From: Rhodococcus qingshengii
Lineage (GTDB): Bacteria > Actinomycetota > Actinomycetes > Mycobacteriales > Mycobacteriaceae
DNA length: 64,000 nt
NCBI RefSeq assembly: GCF_021025955.1
Contig: NZ_JAJNCL010000009.1
Span: 124,001 to 188,000 of the forward strand
Reading direction: 5' to 3'
The notes under the pieces are model-generated. The model saw only the letters and a list, made by a program, of their open reading frames with translations. It did not search any database and was not told the DNA's origin. This document shows, one piece after another, positions 26,801-33,812 of this stretch. Within the stretch, counting starts at the first letter, position 1; each line of letters opens with the position of its first letter. Position numbers and translations under genes: made by a program.

Positions 26801-26983
26801 CCGGCACCGACCGCGGAGGCACCGACCGCGGAGGCCGAACCCGTCAAGGCGGAAGCACCCGCCGAAGCACCTGAGGCGTCCGCACCCGCGGAAGCTCCGG
26901 CTCCTGCTGCCGCGCCACCCGCTCCCAAGGCAGGCGGGCTCGGATTCAAGGCCGGCGCAAAGGCTCCCGGCCGCAAGAAGTAG
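23801..26983 (+). CDS. etfD: EtfD: membrane Fe-S oxidoreductase that reoxidises electron-transfer flavoprotein
   Basis: This is the homologue of Rv0338c, shown (from memory) to be EtfD, which passes electrons from EtfBA, the acceptor of acyl-CoA dehydrogenases, to the quinone pool and is needed for fatty-acid and cholesterol use. The N-terminal 240 residues are a NarI-like membrane domain with about five helices. Two 4Fe-4S motifs follow: CTECGRCQSQCP (about 297-308) and CTNCGACVEQCP (about 400-411). Two CCG domains, as in heterodisulfide reductase HdrB, contain FWVGCAGAYEDRA (about 487) and MCCGAGGARMW (about 655). From about residue 785 to 1060 there is a low-complexity Ala/Pro/Lys tail with repeats such as GLGLAGGAKAPGGKGLQMKG. 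The family core ends near 770, so the tail is an extension. Confidence 0.9.
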   Translation: MNALTITLGTIGALLSLVCWYIFLSGALRMFNTVRIGQSAPDRWRPFFPRFKQMIIEFIAHTRMNKFRSVGWAHWLVMVGFLGGFLLWFEAYGQTFNPEFHWPIFGNTWAWHLWDEILGLGTVIGITTLIVIRQLNHPRLPARLSRFGGSNFKAAYVIEGIVLLEGLGMIMVKAGKIATYGHANPWTDFFTMQVAKLLPASPVMISVFAFVKLMTGMIWLAIVGRNITWGVAWHRFSAFFNIYFKREDDGTVALGAAKPMMSKGKALTMDNVDPDTDTLGAGNIEDFSWKGWLDFTTCTECGRCQSQCPAWNTGKPLSPKLLIMSLRDHGYAKAPYLLAGGRKDMGGDEIGLVDSEGNVKEAALAAIPEAARLEADRKLVGETVEGEMAPVIDAETLWSCTNCGACVEQCPVDIEHVDHIIDMRRYQVLIESEFPSELAGLFKNLENKGNPWGQNSKDRLNWINEMDFEIPVFGKDADSFEDYEYLFWVGCAGAYEDRAKKTTKAVAELLATAGVKFMVLGADETCTGDSARRAGNEFLFQQLAMQNIEMLNSVFDGIEQRKRKIVVTCAHCFNALGNEYPEVGGDYEVVHHTQLLNRLVRQKKLIPVASVSEDVTYHDPCFLGRHNKVYDAPRELMEASGAKLVEMPRHGERSMCCGAGGARMWMEENIGKRINVDRVDEALSTNPKKIATGCPFCRVMLTDGVTARQEQGQGEGVEVVDVAQLMLNSVTRLEPTQLTENIKVIPREKAPVAAEAKAETVEQDRVAEVEEAAATPEAKAAPAGKGLAMKGLAKAPGAKAPGAKAPGKGLGMAGGAKAPGAKKAAPAAADAAPAAEATAPAAPAAKPKGLGLAGGAKAPGGKGLQMKGAAKAPGAKAAATPAAETPTAEVAAPEAAAPVAKPKGLGLASGAKAPGGKGLQMKGGAKAPGAKTAPASEAPAAAPEAPAATSAAPAAPAAPAEAPAAEAEAPKAPPVAKAGGLGFKSGAKAPGARKAAPAAAPAPTAEAPTAEAEPVKAEAPAEAPEASAPAEAPAPAAAPPAPKAGGLGFKAGAKAPGRKK

Positions 26984-26992
26984 ACGCACCAC

Positions 26993-27031
26993 ACGCGAAT
27001 GCCCTCACCGTCATGGTGGGGGCATTCGCGT
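26993..27031 (+). terminator. Terminator after etfD
   Basis: A 17-bp stem with one G-T wobble (26993-27009 with 27015-27031, beginning ACGCGAATGCCC) and a 5-nt loop is followed by TTTG. It begins 9 bp after the etfD stop. Confidence 0.85.
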
Positions 27032-27158
27032 TTGTACGGGCGCCCCTAGCCGACCGAGCACCCTTTCCCTCGACCCAGCACACAGTGCAGCACGCGGAAA
27101 CCGGTGCTCGCCCTGTGCAAGTGGTGCTCACTCCCCCGCCAAACTCGAGGCCGGCGTG

Positions 27159-27614
27159 TCAATCAGCGACAAGCATCACCGCACCGCGCGCACGCCCGAC
27201 TCCCCTTTCCTGCTGCCGTCCGATGACGTAACGCCCCGGACCGATACCGGTCGCGCCGTGCTCCGGATGGATGAGGTACGCGGCCACTCGGGTGTCGAGC
27301 ACGCCGAGCGCAAGGCCCCGAGCATCTTTCACCGGTGTCGACCAGGTGCACTCCCCTGCGTCTGCAACCAAGCTGTGAGGGTTGCCGCCCGCCGCGCTCC
27401 GCAGCAGTTCCACTCCGGAGAGCGGAACAGTCACGGATCGAGTCCACGGTAACGGCGCGACGATGTTTGCAAGCAGCGAAAACGGGATCACGATGAGATC
27501 GCCCTGTGCCTGAAGACTGTCGACCACAGGAATGGACACTTCCTTGTCGAGATAGTCGAAGACATCGAGGCCGGTAAGGGTGGTAAGAGCGGACAAGGTC
27601 ATGTTCGAGTTCAT
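27159..27614 (-). CDS. Hypothetical protein, partner of the DUF6745-like gene
   Basis: No family is recognised. The likely start is ATG 27614 (MNSNMTLSALTTL), giving 151 residues; the longer frame upstream overlaps the neighbouring gene and is rejected. The protein is mixed alpha/beta: LTGLDVFDYLDKEVSIPVVD, then QGDLIVIPFSLLANIV, then a Val/Leu-rich C-terminal half with a short RARGAVMLVAD end. No signal peptide or membrane helix is evident. It lies 40 bp downstream of the DUF6745-like gene on the same strand, probably one transcript. In phage-like or modular loci such short genes sometimes encode accessory factors, but nothing here supports a specific role. Confidence 0.65.
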   Translation of the reverse strand: MNSNMTLSALTTLTGLDVFDYLDKEVSIPVVDSLQAQGDLIVIPFSLLANIVAPLPWTRSVTVPLSGVELLRSAAGGNPHSLVADAGECTWSTPVKDARGLALGVLDTRVAAYLIHPEHGATGIGPGRYVIGRQQERGVGRARGAVMLVAD

Positions 27615-27654
27615 ATGTATCACCTGGGGTTTGAGGTTGGGGTGCGTTTGACGT

Positions 27655-28905
27655 TCAGGTTCGGCGAACGAGGCATGCATAGTCGGCACCGGTGATACCG
27701 TAGGTCCAGCCGGCGGCGTCCATCGCGGACGTGAACCATCCCGGCACGTGAAGTCCGTATCGCCGCCGATGCCCATCGCGTTCGAGAGAGCCGTTGACCG
27801 CGAGTAGGATTCGCCCACTTCGGCCCCAGCCTTCCGGCGACGCATAGAGCTGCAGGAGACAACCTGCATTGCCGGGATCGTCAGTTTCGTCGACCAGCGT
27901 CAGTCCGGCACTATCAATGTAGGTATCCCAGCCGATGCGCTCGATCGCACATCGGCGGATCTCGACATTGCGCTCCTGCGCGATCCGTTCGGCGGTCGGG
28001 TCGAGCACCACCCAGTCGGGAACGATCGCCCCGTGCAGAACGAACGCGTTTGTGCCGTCGTCGAATTCGATTGCGGGGGAATCGGAATGGTGCAACCGCC
28101 GTGCTCCCTGCGCGCTGCCCGGAATCGGTTCGGCATTCAAGGCGGTGGGTCGTTCAGCCATGATGCACACATTGTCGAACGCCCACCACCACCCGGTCGA
28201 GTCAGCCAGCGCCGTTTGCACGTCCAGGAGCTCACGATCTTCCGAATCGAATGTCGCAAGACCATATCGACGGAACGTCTCGTAGTACGCGATTCGATGG
28301 GCTTCTTGCTGTCCGTACCAGGTCACCCTGCCGGCCACCGGGGTCAACATCGTTCGTATCGCAGCTGCGACGCCGTCGAACAGCGTGGTGTGCAACGATT
28401 CCCAAACGGATGCCCTGATCAGGCGTTCCCTCTGCCGGCGTTCTATCTGCCAGCCAGTTCTCCGACGTTCGATTCGCGCGTCCATGCGTCGGCGCGATAC
28501 CGCAAACATGCTCGCGATATACCCAGACGGGCAGTCGAGTCCGGTGCCGTCCACAGACATCTTGGTCGACAGCTCTTCGGTCGCAATCAGGTCCGAACCG
28601 GCACGGGGAGACGGGACCCAGACGAACTCCGGTTTCGGGAGCCCGGATCGCCGATACAGTTGCACGACAGAAGATTCCGCGGTCGAGCGATCGGCGGGAC
28701 GAGTACACAATCCGCGTTCGAGCCAAACGTCGCGGATCTTTTCCAGGGCTAGACTGTCTTCATCGAAGAGATTGAAGTCCTCGGGCAATGTCGCTCGACG
28801 TGATGCCGACGAGCGAATCGGTGCGGCGCTCACGCGACGGTGGCGGTGTCCGCCTTTCCTGTAGTCATAGTTCAACAGCGTGGCACGCAAACGCTCCGAA
28901 CGCAA
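27655..28905 (-). CDS. DUF6745-like protein
   Basis: This protein has 416 residues from TTG 28905; the true start may lie further in, since the first 35 residues are Arg-rich and low in family character. The C-terminal half has the pattern recalled for actinobacterial DUF6745: WWWAFDNVCIMAERP, LHHSDSPAIEFDDGTNAFVLHG (LHHSDSPAIEFDDG and TNAFVLHG), VVLDPTAERI and RRCAIERIGWDTYI. Regular Asp/Trp-rich strands suggest a beta-rich, leucine-rich-repeat-associated fold. The N-terminal half is helical and charged. No catalytic residues can be named. It pairs with the downstream small gene. It could be a defence or mobile-context protein as its neighbour is an AbiEi-like relic, but that is speculative. 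Confidence 0.6.
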   Translation of the reverse strand: MRSERLRATLLNYDYRKGGHRHRRVSAAPIRSSASRRATLPEDFNLFDEDSLALEKIRDVWLERGLCTRPADRSTAESSVVQLYRRSGLPKPEFVWVPSPRAGSDLIATEELSTKMSVDGTGLDCPSGYIASMFAVSRRRMDARIERRRTGWQIERRQRERLIRASVWESLHTTLFDGVAAAIRTMLTPVAGRVTWYGQQEAHRIAYYETFRRYGLATFDSEDRELLDVQTALADSTGWWWAFDNVCIMAERPTALNAEPIPGSAQGARRLHHSDSPAIEFDDGTNAFVLHGAIVPDWVVLDPTAERIAQERNVEIRRCAIERIGWDTYIDSAGLTLVDETDDPGNAGCLLQLYASPEGWGRSGRILLAVNGSLERDGHRRRYGLHVPGWFTSAMDAAGWTYGITGADYACLVRRT

Positions 28906-29077
28906 GGAATGCCCGGGCTCAACGTCGAGAACCGGCCACCGTTTCCGTTAACACAACACCCCCTCCAGTGAGGTGAAACCAGTTCGCACTGTGGACAAGT
29001 GGTGCTCACTCGAACCTATCCACAGCCTCCGGATCACCACTTCCGTCTCATCGCCACGTGCACCAAGATCGATCGAC

Positions 29078-30004
29078 ATGGGGGAACAGACACATATCAT
29101 CCGCAGGCCGGACCAACTGTCGATCGGTCGCACCGATGCCGAGATCCGATAGGCCCGCGCCAGTGGAACCTGGGCCAGAATCCATCGTGGTGCGTACGTG
29201 GACAGCGACCACCTGTCCCGCCTCGATGCCAACGGACGACATCGATTGCAAGTCGAGGCCGTGGCCGGTGCAGCATCACCCAGTGCCGCTGTCAGCCACA
29301 TCTCGGCTGCGGTGCTGCACGGTTTCGAACTCTGGAGCACTCCGCTCGATGTCGTCCACCTGTCCCGGAGCCGGCGAGGTGGTGGCCGAAAGTCCGCTCG
29401 ACGCCACGTGCACTCGACGTCGCTGACGGACAACGAGGTCACCGAAGTCGATGGTCTGCGCGTCACGACTCCGGCACGCACGGTTGCCGATCTCGCCAGA
29501 GTTCTGTCTTTCGAACAGGCTCTCGTGGTTGGTAATTCAGCGCTGCACCGGGCATCCTTGACGACGGAAGCGCTCACGGACTCGATTGCTCTCAGCCCGA
29601 ACCACCCGCGACATCGACACGCGCTCCACGCCCCCGCTGCGATGGACTCCCGTATCGAAAGCGTCGGCGAATCGCGCAGCCTCGCGCTGTTCATCCGCGA
29701 GCACTTGCCGCTCCCCGAGCCACAGGTCGAAATCCACGACGCTCGCGGGCTGGTCGGTCGCGTCGACTTCCTGTGGCGTGAACAGCGCACTGTCGGAGAG
29801 TTCGACGGCCGCATCAAGTACGGCCGACTGGTGCCCGCCGGTCGCAGCGCCGAGGACGTGCTCTGGAAGGAGAAACTCCGCGAAGACCGGCTCCGTGACG
29901 CAGGTTGGCAGGTCGCGAGGTGGACCTGGTCCGACCTGTCGACTCCGTCGCTCGTGACAAGTCGGATCACGGCGGCCTTCTCGCGCGGGCCGGTCAGGTA
30001 CTAG
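29078..30004 (+). pseudogene. AbiEi-like / DUF559 protein interrupted by an in-frame amber codon
   Basis: Reading from ATG 29078 gives MGEQTHIIRRPDQLSIGRTD, then AEIR, then TAG (29150-29152), and the same frame continues ARASGTWARIHRGAYVDSDH into a 268-residue open frame ending at 30004. The sequence on both sides of the stop forms one typical N-terminal winged-helix of AbiEi-type transcriptional antitoxins, so the stop splits a domain. The C-terminal half (RVDFLWREQRTVGEFDGRIK, ...KLREDRLRDAGWQVARWTWS) is the Vsr/DUF559 nuclease-like fold with Asp and Glu-x-Asp residues. It may be a pseudogene, or a shorter protein may start at GTG 29198. The 3' end overlaps the convergent peptidase by 11 bp. 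No toxin partner is adjacent. Confidence 0.7.
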
Positions 30005-31931
30005 CCGGCTCCCACAGCTCCAGCGCCGGAATGCCGGGTGGGGTGAATCCGAGCACCTGTCCGTAGAAGGACAACTCGGCGTTACGTGAGCTGATGATGG
30101 TCGACTGCTTGCGGAATCCGTGAGATTCACCCTCATAGGCCAGGTACGCGTGCGGAATGCCCTTGGCCACCAGGGCATCCCGGAATCGCTCCGCCTGCGA
30201 GGGTGGCACGATCGGATCGTCGAGACCCTGGAGCAGCAACACCGGGCAGTTCAACCCGTCGACGTTGTTGAGCGGAGCACGTTCCGCATACAGGTCGGCA
30301 GATTCCGGCAGCGGGCCGATCAAACCGTCGACGTAGCGCGATTCGAAATCGTGAGTTTCCTGCACAAAACGGTCCAGTTCGGCTACGCCGAAATAGGAAG
30401 CACCACAAGCGAACACGTCGGACGTCGTCAGTGCGGCCAGCACGGTCCATCCACCCGCAGATCCGCCCTCGATGGCAAGGCGGGCCGGATCGGCAAGCCC
30501 CTGCTCGGCCAACCCGGTGACGGCGGTGACGACATCCTGCACGTCGACGACGCCCCACTCTCCGCGCAGTCGGTTGCGATACTCACGTCCGTAACCGGTC
30601 GACCCTCCGTAATTTACGTCGACGACGCCGATTCCGCGGCTGGTGAAGAAGGCGTAGACGAGGTTCAGTGCCGGTGCAACGTGTGCCGTCGGGCCACCGT
30701 GAACAAACGCGACGTACGGCGGCAGTTCACCGTCGAGACCTTTGTACCGCGGACTGCGCGGCGGATACGCGACGGCATGCACTTCTCGTCCCTGTCCGTG
30801 GGCGACGACGGCTCGCGCTTCCGGAAGATAGGCGGACTCGGGCAATTCTTCGACCGACGAACGAATTTCTTCGAGTTCGCCGGTACCGAGGTTCAATTCA
30901 CGTAGCGCACCCGCCAGCTTTGCTCCACCCGAGGTGAGCAGCAGCCGGTCTCCACGGACCTGCATGAGGCCGATGCTGGTGACGCCAGGGATCGCGATGT
31001 CGCGCAGTTCTCCCGACGCCGGGTCGAGTACCGCCAGTGTGTCGGTTCCCACGGTGCGTGCGGTGAGAAGGTGTCCGTTGTCGAGTTCGACGAACCAGCG
31101 CGCGCCGAATCGCCATTGCGGCCCACCGAAATCCGCATCCGCCGGGCAGACCGGGGTGATCTCCGCGCCGACTCGATAGATGTTCCACCAGCCGCTGCGA
31201 TCGCTGATTGCGTAGAGCTCGTCGTCGGTGATCCACTCCGGTTGCAGGACAGACTCTTCGGGTCCACCGACCAGCACGGAGTACGCCTGCGCGACGCCGT
31301 CGACGAGTGAAGCGACCCGTAGTTCGGTACCGTCCCAGGGCATTTGGGGATGATTCCACGCGATCCAGGCGATCTTGGTTCCACTCGGCGAAAGCCTCGG
31401 CGAGGAGAGGAAATCGGATCCGCCGACGATCGAGCGAATCTCACCGGGGCCATCCAGCGGAATCGCACAGATGTCGCGCGTGATCGTCCCGTCAACAGCG
31501 TGCGATTCCCGAACCGCCCAGACTTCGCCGTTCACGATCTGCAGGTCCGCGTACCGCAGCGCGGCCGGCGACGCCGGCTCTGGCGTCAGAGCCCGCGGAG
31601 TGAGGCCGTCGAGGACGTACACGCGCTGATCGGAGAATTCACTGAAGACCAGTTTCCCGGACTCCGTGACGGTCCAGGCGCCACCGCCGTACTCGTGAAC
31701 CCTGGTCCGCGCGTTCCACGGCGCGGGGAGAATGTCGACGGGTTGGTTGTCGAGACCAGACCGACGAATCGACGTCCGACCGCTCTCGGTCGGCCGGAGT
31801 TCGGCCCACCAGATCTCGTCGCCGACGTATCGTCCGCCCTCGACGGGGTGCCCACCTGCAGCGAGATCAGCTGCTGTGATCGGCGACGTCCACGATCCGT
31901 ACGGGGCTGCAATCTGCTCGCTCGGGGTCAT
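29994..31931 (-). CDS. S9-family prolyl oligopeptidase-type peptidase
   Basis: This cytoplasmic serine peptidase has a beta-propeller (about 1-390) and an alpha/beta-hydrolase domain (about 400-645). The start is ATG 31931 (MTPSEQIAAPYG), 645 residues; an upstream start at 31997 is rejected. The nucleophile Ser491 lies in IEGGSAGGW, the charge-relay Asp in LLLQGLDDPIVPPSQ and His in YEGESHGFR. Propeller blades carry GSDFLSSPRLSPSGTKIAW and similar repeats seen in acylaminoacyl-peptidase-like members. No signal peptide is visible. It lies between etfD and aspC in an order otherwise like M. tuberculosis, so it is part of a rhodococcal insertion there. Confidence 0.9.
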   Translation of the reverse strand: MTPSEQIAAPYGSWTSPITAADLAAGGHPVEGGRYVGDEIWWAELRPTESGRTSIRRSGLDNQPVDILPAPWNARTRVHEYGGGAWTVTESGKLVFSEFSDQRVYVLDGLTPRALTPEPASPAALRYADLQIVNGEVWAVRESHAVDGTITRDICAIPLDGPGEIRSIVGGSDFLSSPRLSPSGTKIAWIAWNHPQMPWDGTELRVASLVDGVAQAYSVLVGGPEESVLQPEWITDDELYAISDRSGWWNIYRVGAEITPVCPADADFGGPQWRFGARWFVELDNGHLLTARTVGTDTLAVLDPASGELRDIAIPGVTSIGLMQVRGDRLLLTSGGAKLAGALRELNLGTGELEEIRSSVEELPESAYLPEARAVVAHGQGREVHAVAYPPRSPRYKGLDGELPPYVAFVHGGPTAHVAPALNLVYAFFTSRGIGVVDVNYGGSTGYGREYRNRLRGEWGVVDVQDVVTAVTGLAEQGLADPARLAIEGGSAGGWTVLAALTTSDVFACGASYFGVAELDRFVQETHDFESRYVDGLIGPLPESADLYAERAPLNNVDGLNCPVLLLQGLDDPIVPPSQAERFRDALVAKGIPHAYLAYEGESHGFRKQSTIISSRNAELSFYGQVLGFTPPGIPALELWEPAST

Positions 31932-32029
31932 CGCTCGACAATAGCCAACGGGTCGTGCGACGCGGTCCCCGACAATGCACTGCACAGTCCCCGACAATGC
32001 ACTTGCACAGTGGTGGGATCATGTAACTC

Positions 32030-33283
32030 GTGAGCACACCAGAACCCGTCCGCCATCGTCAGCCGCAGCGCGAGCTGGAGCAGTCGTCGAAGCTCCAGAA
32101 CGTCCTGTACGAAATCCGTGGACCGGTGCACGCGCACGCCGCCCGGTTGGAGGCGGAAGGGCACCGGATCCTCAAGCTCAACATCGGCAACCCGGCACCG
32201 TTCGGATTCGATGCTCCCGATGTGATCATGCGGGACATGATTGCTGCTCTGCCCTATGCGCAGGGCTATTCGGAATCCAAGGGCATTCTGTCGGCGCGGC
32301 GCGCGATCGTGACGCGATACGAGCTGGTTCCCGGCTTCCCCGAGCTCGACGTCGACAACATCTACCTCGGCAACGGTGTTTCCGAGCTGATCACGATGAC
32401 CATGCAGGCCCTCCTCAACAACGGCGACGAGGTGCTGATCCCAGCACCGGACTACCCGTTGTGGACCGCGATGACGAGCTTGTCCGGCGGCACACCCGTC
32501 CACTACCTCTGCGACGAGGCGAACGATTGGAATCCCGATATCGCCGATATCGAATCCAAGATCACCGACAAGACCAAGGCTCTCCTCGTCATCAACCCGA
32601 ACAACCCCACGGGTGCGGTGTACTCGATGGAGGTTCTGCAGCAGTTGGTCGATCTGGCGCGCAAGCATCAGCTTCTGCTCCTCGCCGACGAGATCTACGA
32701 CAAGATCCTCTACGACGACGCAAAGCACATCTCGCTGGCGACGCTTGCCCCTGATCTGCTGTGCCTGACTTTCAACGGCCTCTCGAAGGCCTACCGTGTC
32801 GCGGGATACCGCTCCGGCTGGGTGGCGATCACCGGGCCGAAGGATCATGCGGCCGGTTTCCTCGAGGGGCTCGATCTCTTGGCGTCGACGCGGCTGTGCC
32901 CCAACGTTCCCGGACAGCACGCCATTCAGGTCGCCCTCGGCGGACACCAGAGCATCGAGGACCTGATCCTGCCCGGCGGCCGCCTGCTCGAGCAGCGCGA
33001 CGTCGCTTGGGAGCGGCTGAACATGATTCCTGGTGTCTCGTGCGTGAAACCTCGCGGCGCGCTCTACGCGTTCCCTCGCCTGGATCCGAACGTCTACGAG
33101 ATCCACGACGACGAGAAGTTGGTTCAGGACCTACTTCTCCAGGAGAAGATCCTGATGGTTCAGGGCACCGGGTTCAATTGGCCGAACCACGATCACCTTC
33201 GCATCGTTACGCTTCCGTGGGCCCGAGATCTTGCCGTGGCCATCGAGCGATTCGGCAACTTCCTCACCAGCTACAAGCAGTAG
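32030..33283 (+). CDS. aspC: Pyridoxal-phosphate aminotransferase (AspC/AlaA type)
   Basis: This fold-type I class I/II aminotransferase has 417 residues from GTG 32030. The PLP Schiff-base Lys is K253 in NGLSKAYRVAGYRSGW. Other family residues are GYSESKG (substrate side), the VINPNNPTGAVYS Asn-Pro motif, DEIYDKILYD (Asp-x-x-Tyr) and the carboxylate-binding Arg in HLRIVTLPW. Close relatives are annotated AspC in mycobacteria (Rv0337c) and AlaA (alanine transaminase) in E. coli, so pyruvate/alanine may be the preferred pair. It occupies the same position relative to etfD as Rv0337c does to Rv0338c. A terminator follows. Confidence 0.9.
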   Translation: MSTPEPVRHRQPQRELEQSSKLQNVLYEIRGPVHAHAARLEAEGHRILKLNIGNPAPFGFDAPDVIMRDMIAALPYAQGYSESKGILSARRAIVTRYELVPGFPELDVDNIYLGNGVSELITMTMQALLNNGDEVLIPAPDYPLWTAMTSLSGGTPVHYLCDEANDWNPDIADIESKITDKTKALLVINPNNPTGAVYSMEVLQQLVDLARKHQLLLLADEIYDKILYDDAKHISLATLAPDLLCLTFNGLSKAYRVAGYRSGWVAITGPKDHAAGFLEGLDLLASTRLCPNVPGQHAIQVALGGHQSIEDLILPGGRLLEQRDVAWERLNMIPGVSCVKPRGALYAFPRLDPNVYEIHDDEKLVQDLLLQEKILMVQGTGFNWPNHDHLRIVTLPWARDLAVAIERFGNFLTSYKQ

Positions 33284-33328
33284 ATTCTCCGGCCGAATCC
33301 GGGCGAAATCGAGTAAACAATTCGTTGT

Positions 33329-33366
33329 ACAAATGCCCCGTAAACGTAAAACGGCGGGGCATTTGT
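33329..33366 (+). terminator. Terminator after aspC
   Basis: A 12-bp perfect stem ACAAATGCCCCG (33329-33340) with 33355-33366 and a 14-nt loop lies 46 bp past the aspC stop. The lower A/T pairs give the A- and U-rich flanks expected of a bidirectional terminator. Confidence 0.8.
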
Positions 33367-33539
33367 GCGACCTTGGTCACATATTTCGCAAACCACGCGG
33401 TTTGATTGACACTTGAACTATTTAGTGACCTGCCCTGATGTGAAAACGGTCCAACCGGTACGTGATTCGTTGTGAAATTGGTAGTTGGACAACGCGCCAA
33501 ATCGGTTTGAAATTGGGTAGATTAGATATCAGCACTTCG

Positions 33540-33640
33540 GTGCCGCGAGCACCTGGTATCCCTCCCCCCCTGTGGATACCAGGTTGGTGGCGGGGACAAC
33601 CCCCCCTGTTCCCCGCCACCCAGCTCGACCAATCTTAGTT
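33540..33640 (+). ncRNA. 6C small RNA
   Basis: Two adjacent hairpins each display a run of at least six cytosines in the loop. Hairpin 1 has an 11-bp stem ACCTGGTATCC (33551-33561 with 33574-33584) and loop 33562-33573 with CCCCCCC. Hairpin 2 has a 10-bp stem GGTGGCGGGG (33586-33595 with 33611-33620) and loop 33596-33610, also with seven Cs. Both loops read C-run then TGT. This is the definition of the actinobacterial 6C motif (in M. tuberculosis, B11, from memory), a regulator that pairs through its C-rich loops to G-rich ribosome-binding regions. TAGATT/TAGATA hexamers at 33518-33528 suggest a promoter. RNA ends are approximate and no clear U-tract terminator was seen. Confidence 0.88.
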
Positions 33641-33678
33641 TCACTCTCCGGTACTTCTATCCCGGATATTGCCTGTGC

Positions 33679-33736
33679 CGACACTGCCGTTAATCGACAC
33701 TGCCGTTGATCGACACTGCCGTTGATCGACACTGTC
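33679..33736. repeat. Three and a half tandem copies of a 16-bp repeat
   Basis: The unit CGACACTGCCGTTGAT occurs at 33679-33694 (one variant base, TTAAT), 33695-33710 and 33711-33726, followed by a partial copy CGACACTGTC at 33727-33736. It lies between the 6C RNA and yibE, about 80 bp before the yibE start. The 33284-33812 intergenic region therefore contains the aspC terminator, the 6C RNA and this repeat. Confidence 0.9.
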
Positions 33737-33812
33737 CTCAGAAGCTGACCATTCGCTTCGGAGCCGATAACATTGCACCGGTGCAAATCCCCAGTCCGAC
33801 ACTCCGTTTCCG

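Noticed and set aside
23873..26992. A 1039-residue open frame antisense to etfD
   Set aside because: It mirrors a high-GC gene with strong codon bias; its composition is low-complexity and it lacks a start context. The sense strand has two iron-sulfur motifs and is clearly coding.
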